NCBI GenBank assembly: GCA_947458745.1
Contig: CANGYQ010000001.1
Location: 310,001 to 374,000 of the forward strand
Origin: Bryobacteraceae bacterium
GTDB taxonomy: Bacteria > Acidobacteriota > Terriglobia > Bryobacterales > Bryobacteraceae
Reading direction: 5' to 3'
DNA length: 64,000 bases
The notes under the pieces: generated by a model
Databases searched by the model: none
The model's input: the letters and a program-made list of their open reading frames with translations, nothing else
What the model was told of the DNA's origin: nothing
Translations under genes and position numbers: made by a program
Shown: piece after piece, positions 53,180-61,257 of the stretch
Layout of the letters: each line of letters begins with the position of its first letter
Numbering within the stretch: the stretch's first letter is position 1

Positions 53180-53887
53180 ATGCTATGTTTGTTGGCCGCG
53201 CTCTGCTTACCAGGAGCCGCGCAGGAACCACCGCCGCCCCCCCGGGATACCACGATACCCGTCACGGAGCCTGACGTTAAATCCCAGGTTGAACAGACGG
53301 AAATGCAGCCCTTGTTCGGGGCCCAACTGCCAAAGGCCGGCCGCTGGCAACCCTTGAGCCAGCGGGAACGTTGGCGGCTATTCGTCAAGCAGGATTTCGC
53401 CTCCCCGGTCACGGTTGTGCATCCGATTATTCCCGTTGTGTTGACGTTCGCCAAGCGCAGCCCGCAGGAGTGGCCCCGCACCGGCATTGGAGCGGCCCAG
53501 CGCTACGGCGCCAACTGGGTGGGGACACTGGCGGCCGACTTCACCCGGACCACGGTGGCGATGGCGTTGCACCAGGAGGTCCGCTACATTGCCTGTCCCT
53601 GCAGTGGCGGCCGCAGACGCGTGTGGAATGCGCTGCGGCAAGTGGTGCAGACCTACGATGACAAAGGCCAATGGACTTTCGCCCCGGGCCGTGTGGCAGC
53701 AAACTATACCAGTGCGGCGGTAGTGGTTTACGGAATTTACCCCCAAGGCGCAAGCCCATTCCGGGAGTTCCTCAACAACGGCACCTCACAGTTCTATTAC
53801 ACCGCGCTGGGGAATCTCTCCCGCGAGTTTCTGCCGGACCTGGTGCGGCTGATACGCAAGAAGAAGAAACATCACACGCAGCCCTGA
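53180..53887 (+). CDS. Exported hypothetical protein, tandem paralog 2
   Basis: A 235-residue signal-peptide protein (MLCLLAALCLPGAA, QEPPPPPRDTT) aligned end to end with its neighbour: LSQRERWRLFVKQDF, SPQEWPRTGIGAAQRYGANW, HQEVRYIACPCSGGRRRVWN (two cysteines as in paralog 1) and VAANYTSAAVVVYGIYP. Sequence identity is low, so the duplication is old. ATG 53180 lies one base after the paralog's stop, so both come from one message; the longer GTG start would overlap it. Confidence 0.74.
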   Translation: MLCLLAALCLPGAAQEPPPPPRDTTIPVTEPDVKSQVEQTEMQPLFGAQLPKAGRWQPLSQRERWRLFVKQDFASPVTVVHPIIPVVLTFAKRSPQEWPRTGIGAAQRYGANWVGTLAADFTRTTVAMALHQEVRYIACPCSGGRRRVWNALRQVVQTYDDKGQWTFAPGRVAANYTSAAVVVYGIYPQGASPFREFLNNGTSQFYYTALGNLSREFLPDLVRLIRKKKKHHTQP

Positions 53888-53934
53888 TGCCCCAGGCCCG
53901 CGCCCACCGTCCCATAAAGCCTTAAGATCAAAGA

Positions 53935-54660
53935 GTGAAAACCGCACTCGTCACCGGTGCCAGCAAAGGCATCGGCAAGGGAATCGCTCTCGAATTTGCC
54001 CGCCGCGGCTATCGCGTCTTCGTCAACTACAATTCCGACCGCCCAGGAGCAGAGGCCGTGGCCGCCGAGACCGGCGGCACCGCGGTGCAAGCCAACGTCG
54101 GCGTCTCAGACGACGTCCGCCGGATGTTTGACGCGACCGGACCCGTGGATGTACTGGTGAACAATGCCGGCGTGCAGACCTGGAAGCCGTTGCTAGAGCT
54201 GACGGAGCCGGAATGGGACCGCGTCATCGACACCAATCTGAAGGGCTGCTTTTTGTGCACCCAGGCTGCGGCCAAACTGCTGGTGGCCCAAGGACGCCCC
54301 GGCGCGATCGTCAACATCGGCTCCGGCTGCAACAAGGTGGCGTTCCCGAACCTGGTCGACTACACCGCCTCCAAGGGCGGCATTGAGCAGTTCACCAAAG
54401 TCGCCGCCGTCGAACTGGGCCAGTACAACATCCGCGTCAATTGCGTTGCGCCGGGAGCGGTGGAGATTGAGCGGACCAAGAATGAAGCCGGTGACTATGG
54501 CGCTACTTGGGCCGCGCTGACACCATTGAAGCGCGTCGGCCTGCCCGCCGATGTGGCGCAAGCCGTGGCCTGGCTTTCGGGTGAAGAATCAGCCTTCGTC
54601 ACCGGGCAGACCATCTGGGTAGACGGCGGCCTGTTCTCGAAACCCGCATGGCCCTACTGA
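53935..54660 (+). CDS. Short-chain dehydrogenase/reductase
   Basis: Classical SDR of 241 residues. Cofactor motif TGASKGIGKG (residues 7-16), NNAG in VLVNNAGVQTW, catalytic serine in VNIGSGCNKVAF, and YTASKGG with the tyrosine-lysine pair (about 142-146). The arginine in NYNSDRPG just after the second strand hints at NADPH. Similar to 3-oxoacyl-ACP reductases and glucose-1-dehydrogenases; the substrate is not set by sequence. GTG start at 53935. Confidence 0.92.
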   Translation: MKTALVTGASKGIGKGIALEFARRGYRVFVNYNSDRPGAEAVAAETGGTAVQANVGVSDDVRRMFDATGPVDVLVNNAGVQTWKPLLELTEPEWDRVIDTNLKGCFLCTQAAAKLLVAQGRPGAIVNIGSGCNKVAFPNLVDYTASKGGIEQFTKVAAVELGQYNIRVNCVAPGAVEIERTKNEAGDYGATWAALTPLKRVGLPADVAQAVAWLSGEESAFVTGQTIWVDGGLFSKPAWPY

Positions 54661-54694
54661 CTTCCAGCCGGCATCCCGGCTCGGTGGGGCCCCG

Positions 54695-55603
54695 ATGAGC
54701 GACCCCGCCGCCCCGGCTTTTCTGACGGCGGCTGCGGGCCAGCGTCTAGACCAGTTTGTCTCCGCCGCGCTGCCCGAATTCAGCCGCAGCCGCATCCAGG
54801 AATGGATCAAGGCCGGGCGGGTACTGGTGGATGGCGTGGCGCGCAAGGCCTCGCACGAACTGCGGGGCGGTGAACAGATTGCCGTGCAGCCCGTGCAGTT
54901 GACGCCACTGCACGCCACCGCCGAAGAGATCCCGCTGACGGTGCTGTATGAAGATGCCGCCGTGGTGGTGATCGACAAGCCCGCTGGGATGGTGGTGCAC
55001 GCCGGTGCCGGCGTCTCCACCGGGACGCTCACCAATGCCCTGCTCCACCGCTTCGAGACGCTTTCGACCGCCGGGGGCGATGAAAGGCCCGGGATTGTCC
55101 ACCGCCTGGACAAGGATACCAGCGGCGTCATCGTGATTGCCAAGACCGATCCCGCCCACCAGTCTTTGGCGCACCAGTTCGCCGAACGCGAAGTGGAAAA
55201 GATCTATCTGGCCGTCGTCGAAGGCCGCATGGAGACCGATTCCGGCACCATCTCAAAACCCATCGCCCGCGACCCGCACCACCGCACCCGTATGACGGCG
55301 CGGGTCACCACCGGACGTACGGCACTCACCATGTGGAAGGTCCGGCAGCGGTTTGAGCACCATTCGTTTCTCGAAGTGAAGATCGGCACGGGCCGCACGC
55401 ACCAGATCCGCGTGCATCTGGCTTCGATCAGACATCCGGTGGTGGGTGACACGCTGTATGGCGCCAAGCCAGCACCATCGCTAGGGGAACGCTTCTTCCT
55501 GCATGCCCACCGGCTGAGCTTCACCTCTCCGGCTACCAGTGAGCGTGTGACGGTGGAAGCTCCTTTGGCGCCGGAATTGCTGCGCTTTCTGGAAACACTT
55601 TGA
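54695..55603 (+). CDS. RluD-type pseudouridine synthase
   Basis: A 302-residue RluA/RluD-family enzyme that isomerises uridines in 23S rRNA. An S4 RNA-binding domain (RLDQFVSAALPEFSRSRIQE, WIKAGRVLVDG; residues about 12-75) precedes the catalytic domain, with VIDKPAGMVVHAGAG and catalytic D139 in HRLDKDTSGV, and the later GRTHQIRVHLA. Presence of S4 and length near 310 favour RluD over RluA/RluC. Confidence 0.93.
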   Translation: MSDPAAPAFLTAAAGQRLDQFVSAALPEFSRSRIQEWIKAGRVLVDGVARKASHELRGGEQIAVQPVQLTPLHATAEEIPLTVLYEDAAVVVIDKPAGMVVHAGAGVSTGTLTNALLHRFETLSTAGGDERPGIVHRLDKDTSGVIVIAKTDPAHQSLAHQFAEREVEKIYLAVVEGRMETDSGTISKPIARDPHHRTRMTARVTTGRTALTMWKVRQRFEHHSFLEVKIGTGRTHQIRVHLASIRHPVVGDTLYGAKPAPSLGERFFLHAHRLSFTSPATSERVTVEAPLAPELLRFLETL

Positions 55604-55636
55604 TCAGGTTTTGCGGCTTCGACCGGACCCCGATGT

Positions 55637-55703
55637 AGCCCCATGCGTTAGCTTGGGGCTTGCTCATGGTACCCGAAGAAGCCTCAAGCTGACGCATGGG
55701 GCT
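55637..55703. repeat. REP-like inverted repeat, copy 2
   Basis: Arms AGCCCCATGCGTTAGCTTGG+GGCT (55637-55660) and its near-perfect complement (55680-55703, two mismatches) around a 19-base spacer, in the 149-base gap between the RluD-like and NIPSNAP genes. It matches copy 1 at 28445-28511 in both arms but not in the spacer. Confidence 0.78.
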
Positions 55704-55752
55704 ACACACGAACGGTCGTTCGCCGAAAGCACCCAATCTTAGGCCAGCACAA

Positions 55753-56520
55753 CTACCGGACCGGCGAGAACGGCAGCGGACGCAGGAAGCAGCTGGTGAT
55801 GTTCGACACAATCTCGCCATCCGCGAATCCCGGCTGTGCGCGCAGCTTCAGCCACTCCGGGTGAGCAATAAACTTGTCCCAGTTCGCCTCCCGCGCCGCA
55901 AAGCTCTCATAGGCCAGCATGTAGACCAGGCACGGCTGGTTGGGCCCGGCAATCATTTCGCCGAAGAACACCGGCTCCAGGCCGGTTTTGCGGAAAATGG
56001 CGATCTCGCCATCGTTGAACATGCCGATCTTGCGGATCAGCGTTTGCGGGTCATTCGACTGGTAGGTGCGCAGCTCAAATACGCGCGCTTTCGCCGCCGC
56101 CTGCACCACCAGATCCGGCACACCCTTGAAGGCGCGCAACAGTTGCGTCTCCATGCGGGTGAACAGCAAGCCCTTGTCGACCGTGGCACTGGCCCAGGCG
56201 ACCACATAGGCCACATCCGCCTCCAGCTTGGCTAGGCCCTGCTCATAGGCGGCGAGCGACGGCCAGCTCCGCACCGCCAGCACGTAGGGCGCATTGGCGG
56301 CCAAATTGGCGGCGAAATAGGCCGAGGCGGTGGCACCAGCGCGTTGCGAAGCAGGGGCGTCGGCGGACTTCAGGAAGTCATTCAGGCGGCCGGACATGTT
56401 GTCCTTGGTGTTGCGCAGGTAGAAATAGCGCAACTCGAGGATCGCCAGTTTGGCCGGAGCCTGGGCGACCGCAGGCAAGGCGGCCATAGCCGGAAGAGCA
56501 AGAGCAGTTCGACGCTTCAT
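55753..56520 (-). CDS. Exported NIPSNAP family protein
   Basis: A 255-residue protein with a signal peptide (MKRRTALALPAMAALPAVAQ). Two NIPSNAP domains in tandem: the first around LAILELRYFYLRNTKDNMSG, the second starting ARVFELRTYQSNDPQTLIRK with FFGEMIAGPNQPCLVYML. The dimeric alpha-beta-barrel fold is known, the bacterial function is not; exported versions are frequent in acidobacteria and planctomycetes. Confidence 0.9.
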   Translation of the reverse strand: MKRRTALALPAMAALPAVAQAPAKLAILELRYFYLRNTKDNMSGRLNDFLKSADAPASQRAGATASAYFAANLAANAPYVLAVRSWPSLAAYEQGLAKLEADVAYVVAWASATVDKGLLFTRMETQLLRAFKGVPDLVVQAAAKARVFELRTYQSNDPQTLIRKIGMFNDGEIAIFRKTGLEPVFFGEMIAGPNQPCLVYMLAYESFAAREANWDKFIAHPEWLKLRAQPGFADGEIVSNITSCFLRPLPFSPVR

Positions 56521-56618
56521 CGTCCGCGATTATAGCGAGCGGCCGGGGCGGTGCGCGAGACTGGCCCCGGCGCTCCACTGCCCCGGCACGATATGCTTTC
56601 CCCAAGAGGTTTTTCCCG

Positions 56619-57470
56619 ATGCTCTCACGCCGTTCCCTACTCGCCACCGCGGCCGCCATGCCCTTGGCCCTTACCGCCAAGCCCAAGCCCCGCCTGCGCC
56701 CTGCGCTGTGTGCCTACTCTTTCCGCAATGAGTTGCAGAAGGGCACCCTGAAGTACGAGGACCTGATCCGCATTGCCGCCGAGCAGGACCTGGATGGCGT
56801 GGACCTGACGGTCTACTGGTTCCCCAACACGGAAGACAGCTTCCTGCTTCCCCTGAAGCGCGCCGCCTTCAAGAGCGGGATCGAGATCTATTCCATCTCC
56901 GTCCGCACCGTGCTCACCAAACCGGCCGGCCCAGAGCGCGATGCTGCCGCAGCCGAGCTCCGCAAATGGATCGACGTCGCGGCCAAGCTAGGCGCAGGCC
57001 ACATCCGCGTCTTCGGCGGCGCGGTTCCGGCAGGTTCCACTGAAGACGATGCCGCCAACTGGGTGGCGGAGATGCTAGGTCCCGCCGGCGAATATGCCGG
57101 AAAGCATGGCGTCATCCTGGGCCTGGAAAATCACGGCGGCGTCACAGACAAGGCCGACAACATCGTCAAAATCGTCAAGAAGGTCGATAGCCCGTGGGTG
57201 GGCGTCAACCTGGATACGGCGAACTTCAGGACCCGCATCTATGAACAGATCGAACAGATTGCGCCTTACGCCGTTAACGTGCAAGTGAAGGCGATGGTGA
57301 AGGACGAAGCCGGTCCCGCTCCTTCTGATTGGGACCGCGTCGCCAAAATGCTAACCGCCAACAACTACCGCGGCTATCTGGCGCTGGAGTACGAAGAAAA
57401 GACACCGGCGCTGGAGGCCACGCCTGCTCTATTCAAGAAACTCCGCGAAACCTGCGCCCGGCATTCATAA
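56619..57470 (+). CDS. Exported sugar phosphate isomerase/epimerase
   Basis: A 283-residue TIM-barrel protein with a signal-like start (MLSRRSLLATAAAMPLALTA, with an RR pair that could be a TAT motif). Barrel landmarks: LDGVDLTVYWFPN, HIRVFGGAVPAG, VILGLENHGGVTDKADNIVK with a metal-ligand glutamate, WVGVNLDTANF and GYLALEYEEKTPALEATP. It is a paralog of the protein at 51543 but distinctly diverged. Probably acts on a sugar or polyol outside the cytoplasm. Confidence 0.88.
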   Translation: MLSRRSLLATAAAMPLALTAKPKPRLRPALCAYSFRNELQKGTLKYEDLIRIAAEQDLDGVDLTVYWFPNTEDSFLLPLKRAAFKSGIEIYSISVRTVLTKPAGPERDAAAAELRKWIDVAAKLGAGHIRVFGGAVPAGSTEDDAANWVAEMLGPAGEYAGKHGVILGLENHGGVTDKADNIVKIVKKVDSPWVGVNLDTANFRTRIYEQIEQIAPYAVNVQVKAMVKDEAGPAPSDWDRVAKMLTANNYRGYLALEYEEKTPALEATPALFKKLRETCARHS

Positions 57471-57474
57471 CCAG

Positions 57475-57870
57475 CTAAGGCAGGGATTCCGTCCCCTCAT
57501 TCAGAATTGCGACGTAGGCTTGATAGGAGTAAAGCCGATTCCGTTCGCGACCGGTTATCTCCTGGACGATTTGGAGCGACCGCAAGTGCTCAACGGCCGG
57601 ACTCGCGGTTGGAAACGAGAGGTCCAACTCCTCAGCCGCCAGCGAAGCATTGACGATGGGCCGTTCCGGCAGCCAGTGGAATACGCGAAGTACTGATGGG
57701 GGCAGGTTTGCCTTTTCGACGGCCTTCCGGTCGCGCTCGATTAGGTCAAGCAGCCGCCGGGCCGTAGCCACGGCTTGGTCGACTATCTGCTTGACGCCCA
57801 ACAAGAAGAACTCGAGCCACTGTTCTCAAGCTCCTTCCGTTCGCACGTGGGTAAGCAGTGCAAAGATGAA
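57475..57870 (-). pseudogene. Fic-family protein, C-terminal remnant with in-frame TGA
   Basis: Only the C-terminal part of a Fic (AMP-transferase) protein is left: FALLTHVRTEGA, a TGA stop (57826-57828), EQWLEFFLLGVKQIVDQAVA, then the winged-helix domain (PERPIVNASLAAEELDLSFP, LRSLQIVQEITGRERNRLYS). In Fic proteins the sequence reads EGAWE/DxWL, so the stop replaces a tryptophan codon (TGG to TGA). Upstream of about 57870 homology ends and the catalytic HPFxxGNGR core is absent. The fragment up to 57804 could still be translated from TTG as a free winged helix. Confidence 0.78.
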
Positions 57871-57876
57871 AGAACT

Positions 57877-57929
57877 CTTTAATAGCGGCGATTGCTATTA
57901 AAGATTAGCGCCATTCTCTTTAATGGCGC
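57877..57929. promoter_or_regulatory. Double palindrome next to the Fic remnant
   Basis: Two perfect palindromes in 53 bases: CTTTAATAGC (57877-57886) / GCTATTAAAG (57894-57903), loop GGCGATT; and GCGCCATT (57908-57915) / AATGGCGC (57922-57929), loop CTCTTT. The element TCTTTAAT(A/G)GC occurs twice directly and once inverted. It borders the truncation point and looks like an old operator of the Fic gene brought close to its 3' end by deletion. Confidence 0.5.
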
Positions 57930-58049
57930 GGACACCACCGGCATCAGCGTATCATCACCATGTCCCGAGCAGGTCACCCAGACTGTTGTCCCGCAGCTCT
58001 TCCGGTGACTGAGCCGAGAATTGAGAGCGAAACTGGCCTATCGCCGGAA

Positions 58050-59003
58050 CTACGGCTTGCGGAACCAGATCAACCGGTTCGGCGCGGAACCATTGATCAG
58101 TTCGCCCCGGTCATTCAAGGCCACTGAATGCTGCCCGGTCGATTCCATCTGCCAGTTGATCTTCCCCGTGCCGCGGTCGATTGACATCAGCCAACCAGGC
58201 GAGGTGTTGGGAGCGTTGCGGGGCTGGGTGCCGATAAAGAGATGCCCCTGGTGGAACGTGATCGAGAACGTCTTGCCGAGCTCCTTCCATTCGCCCAAGT
58301 ACTTGCCGTTCAAGTCGAACCGCTGGATGCGGCCATTCTCCCGATCCGCCACGTACAGCACGCCCTGCGGGTCCACCGTGATGCCGTGCGGCGTGTCGAA
58401 CTCGCCTGGACCGGTGCCGTGCTTGCCCCACTCGCGGAGCCGCTCGCCTGCGGCAGAGTATTCGAGAATGCGCGCGTTGCCGTAACCGTCCGCGATGTAG
58501 AGATGGCCGTTGGGAGCAAAGGCGATGTCGGCCGTGCCGACAAACTTCGTACCCGCCTTTACGGGCTGCCCGCCCACCGAGATGGTCTGCAACAGCTTCC
58601 CATCGGGTGAGAACTTGTAGATCTTTGAGCTCGCCGCATCCACGGTCCAGACATTGCTTTGTGGGTCGAGGCGAATGCTGTGCGGGATCTGGAACATACC
58701 CGCGCCCCAACTGCGCAGCACGCGGCCGGTTTCATCGACAGCGATCACCGGGTCAGCCACCAATCCGCGCTGCAACAGGTAGATAGTGGGCTTGGGGCCA
58801 GGCGAGACAGCCACGGACGAGATCATGCCGACCTCCCAGCCTGGTTTGGGCAGCTGTAAGGCCAGTTCCGTCCGCTGGAGATTCGATCGCGGCGCCGCCG
58901 CAATCGCTTGACGCAACTTCACCGTCTGCGCGTCCAGCTTAGGGTCCGGCAGCGTTTGCGCCATCACCATCCAACTCACGCTTGCCAGCATCCAATAACG
59001 CAT
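58050..59003 (-). CDS. Exported NHL-repeat beta-propeller protein
   Basis: About 317 residues. Signal peptide MRYWMLASVSWMVMAQ from ATG 59003, which has AAGGAG six bases upstream (the frame to 59018 is less likely). Several NHL blades are visible: FQIPHSIRLDPQSNVWTVDA, ADIAFAPNGHLYIADGYGNA, FDTPHGITVDPQGVLYVADR. The order resembles the peptidyl-amidoglycolate lyase domain, but without metal ligands established I only call a six-blade propeller, probably ligand binding or lyase. Confidence 0.87.
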   Translation of the reverse strand: MRYWMLASVSWMVMAQTLPDPKLDAQTVKLRQAIAAAPRSNLQRTELALQLPKPGWEVGMISSVAVSPGPKPTIYLLQRGLVADPVIAVDETGRVLRSWGAGMFQIPHSIRLDPQSNVWTVDAASSKIYKFSPDGKLLQTISVGGQPVKAGTKFVGTADIAFAPNGHLYIADGYGNARILEYSAAGERLREWGKHGTGPGEFDTPHGITVDPQGVLYVADRENGRIQRFDLNGKYLGEWKELGKTFSITFHQGHLFIGTQPRNAPNTSPGWLMSIDRGTGKINWQMESTGQHSVALNDRGELINGSAPNRLIWFRKP

Positions 59004-59026
59004 CGCTAACTCCTTCATCCCGCGCC

Positions 59027-59980
59027 CTACACCTGGCCACTTCGGGCCGCCAGCGCAAGGCCACCCATCACGCCCGCCCGGTCACCCAAAGCGGACTGCT
59101 CGATTCTGACACCATGGGCGGGAAACATGCCCACCCGCCGCACCACCTGCTGGCGGACCGGCTGCAACAGTACCTCGCCCATTTGCGCCATGCCGCCACC
59201 CAACACCACCAGTTCCGGATGCAGCAGGCTGACAATGTTGGCGATCGCGATGCCCAGATACGCGGCCACCCGTTCGATCGCCTCCATCACCGCCGCATCC
59301 CCGGCGAGCGCCGCGGCCGACATCTGCTGGGGAGTGATTCGAGAAGCCTCGCCTTCAACCAACTGATGGAGTTGGGGCGCCAAGCCGGACCGCATCAGGC
59401 GGACGCCTTCGCCACTCAAGGCCGGGGCGCTAGCCACGGTTTCAAGACACCCGCGATTGCCACAGCCGCACAGCAGGCCGTCGGGAATGATGGTCTGGTG
59501 GCCAACCTCGCCCGCCGCGCCCCAGGGGCCCAACCGCAGCTTACCTTCGACCACGATGCCTCCACCGACACCCGTGCCCAGCGTAAAAAACACCACCGTG
59601 CCGAACTTGCGCAGCCAATCTTCACGCCCGCCGAACGTCAGTTCGCCCAGCGTCGCCAGGCGCGCATCATTCAGCAGGTAGACCGGGGCTTGCAACGGCG
59701 CGCGCAGAATCTGCGACACCGGCACGTCGCGCCATTGCGTCGGCATGTTGGGCAGGAACTGCGAGATGCCTGCTTCACGGTCGACGCGTCCGGGCAGCCC
59801 CATGCCCACGGCATCGACGCGCGGGGCCATTTCGCGGATCAGCCGCGCGATCCGGTCCAGCACCGCTGACGGACCTTCATGCGAGTGCGTGGGCACGCTC
59901 CGCTCCGCCACGATATGGCCTTCCGCGTCGCCAATGGCACACGCAATGTTGGTTCCGCCGAGATCGATGCCTGCGTACAT
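59027..59980 (-). CDS. ROK-family sugar kinase (glucokinase-like)
   Basis: A 317-residue ROK kinase. ATP motif GIDLGGTNIACAIGD (residues 4-18), catalytic aspartate in LLNDARLATLGE, GTGVGGGIV, substrate EVGHQ, and the zinc motif CGCGNRGCLETVAS (three cysteines plus the upstream histidine). No N-terminal HTH, so an enzyme and not a NagC-type repressor. It probably phosphorylates glucose or another hexose to feed glycolysis. It ends eight bases upstream of the region of the NHL gene start on the same strand, so the two may be co-transcribed. Confidence 0.92.
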   Translation of the reverse strand: MYAGIDLGGTNIACAIGDAEGHIVAERSVPTHSHEGPSAVLDRIARLIREMAPRVDAVGMGLPGRVDREAGISQFLPNMPTQWRDVPVSQILRAPLQAPVYLLNDARLATLGELTFGGREDWLRKFGTVVFFTLGTGVGGGIVVEGKLRLGPWGAAGEVGHQTIIPDGLLCGCGNRGCLETVASAPALSGEGVRLMRSGLAPQLHQLVEGEASRITPQQMSAAALAGDAAVMEAIERVAAYLGIAIANIVSLLHPELVVLGGGMAQMGEVLLQPVRQQVVRRVGMFPAHGVRIEQSALGDRAGVMGGLALAARSGQV

Positions 59981-60006
59981 CCTGGGGGCAGTGTACTATT
60001 GCCTTC

Positions 60007-60489
60007 ATGAAAATTGCTTCCGCACTTTCCGTTTTCGCGGCTTTGCTGTTCGCCGCCACCCACGTCAGCGCCGCTGATCTGGGCACCAAGAAATCGATGA
60101 CGCTGGCCGCCGCCAAGAAGATCGCCGCCGCCGCCGAGGCCGAAGCGGCAAAGAACAAATGGACCATGGTGATCGCCGTGCTCGACGATGGCGCGAACCT
60201 GGTTTATCTCGAAAAGATGGACGACACCCAGATAGGCTCCATTGACGTGGCCGTGGCGAAGGCCGCCAGCGCCATCAAGTTCAAGCGCAACACCAAGGTG
60301 TTTGAAGACGCCCTGGCCGGCGGTCGGCAGGCCATCCTGAAGCTGCCCGGCGCCATCCCCGTTGAAGGCGGAGTGGTGTTCATGGACGGCAACCGCGTCA
60401 TCGGCGCTGTTGGCGTCAGCGGAGCCACCAGCGCGCAGGATGGCGTCGTTGCTGCGGCAGCCGAAGCTGAGTTCAAGAAGCTGCAATAG
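60007..60489 (+). CDS. HbpS/GlcG-family exported protein
   Basis: A 160-residue protein with a clear signal peptide (KIASALSVFAALLFAATHVS, then AADLG). The mature domain fits the GlcG/HbpS family: LAAAKKIAAAAEAEAAKNKW, VIAVLDDGANLVYLEKMDDT, QIGSIDVAVAKAASAIKF and GGVVFMDGNRVIGAVGVSGA. HbpS binds haem in Streptomyces, other members are of unknown role. It is divergent from the ROK kinase gene with 26 bases between starts. Confidence 0.9.
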   Translation: MKIASALSVFAALLFAATHVSAADLGTKKSMTLAAAKKIAAAAEAEAAKNKWTMVIAVLDDGANLVYLEKMDDTQIGSIDVAVAKAASAIKFKRNTKVFEDALAGGRQAILKLPGAIPVEGGVVFMDGNRVIGAVGVSGATSAQDGVVAAAAEAEFKKLQ

Positions 60490-60536
60490 CAACACCTGAA
60501 AGCCCGGCGGGCGGGATCGGTTAGCATGACCTCATC

Positions 60537-61025
60537 ATGTCCACCGATCTCGCTCAGCTTTGGGAAGAACACACGCGCGATGAGTTCATCACGCGCGACA
60601 CGGAATCCACGCTCGACACCATGGTGGAGGACGCCTACGTCAACCACATCCCCGTCATGACCGGAGGCCAGGGCCGCGAAGCGCTGCGGCGCTTCTATTC
60701 GACGGACTTCATCCCCTGCATGCCGCCCGACACGGCACTCACTCCGGTCTCCCGCACCATCGGCCAGGATCAACTGGTGGACGAGATCATCTTCTCCTTC
60801 ACCCACACCCAAGAGATGCCCTGGATGCTGCCCGGCATCCCGCCCACTGGCCGCAAGGTGGAGATTCCACTCGTCGTCATCGTCCACTTCCGCGATGGGA
60901 AGCTGGCGCATGAGCACATCTATTGGGATCAAGCCTCGGTGCTGGTGCAGATCGGGCTGCTGGACCCGGCCACGCTGCCGGTGTTCGGTGTGGAGACGGC
61001 ACGGAAGGTGCGGGGCGAGGGGTAG
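60537..61025 (+). CDS. NTF2/SnoaL-like protein
   Basis: A 162-residue SnoaL-type alpha-beta cone fold: a helical start (LAQLWEEHTRDEFITRDTES), YVNHIPVMTGGQGREALRRF and the sheet residues VEIPLVVIVHFRDGKLAHEH, IYWDQASVLVQIGLL. Homologous segments occur as the C-terminal part of dienelactone-hydrolase annotations. Possibly a polyketide-cyclase-type isomerase or a ligand-binding protein. Alone before the HicB gene (four bases). Confidence 0.83.
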   Translation: MSTDLAQLWEEHTRDEFITRDTESTLDTMVEDAYVNHIPVMTGGQGREALRRFYSTDFIPCMPPDTALTPVSRTIGQDQLVDEIIFSFTHTQEMPWMLPGIPPTGRKVEIPLVVIVHFRDGKLAHEHIYWDQASVLVQIGLLDPATLPVFGVETARKVRGEG

Positions 61026-61029
61026 ATCG

Positions 61030-61242
61030 ATGACTCGCAAGTATTCACTCGTCATTGAAGGAGCGGCCGGAGGCTACAGCGCCTACGTGCCCGAACTGCC
61101 CTCCATCCTCGTTACGGGGAATACCAAACAGGAACTGACGGCGCGAGCAGTGGAGGCCATCGGTGTTTATTGGGAGACGATTCGGCCCCCACAGTCAGCA
61201 ACAACGGACCTCCACGAAGTCGAGGTGGAACTGCCCGACTAG
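61030..61242 (+). CDS. HicB-like protein
   Basis: A 70-residue protein with the partial RNase-H fold of HicB: YSLVIEGAAGGYSAYVPELP, the SILVTGNTKQELTARAVEAI helix and a short C-terminal strand. No HicA toxin (a 60-80 residue double-stranded-RNA-binding protein) flanks it and there is no DNA-binding tail, so it is an orphan HicB-type protein; such orphans are common and not necessarily antitoxins. Confidence 0.82.
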   Translation: MTRKYSLVIEGAAGGYSAYVPELPSILVTGNTKQELTARAVEAIGVYWETIRPPQSATTDLHEVEVELPD

Positions 61243-61257
61243 TGCTAAACTCCGCCC

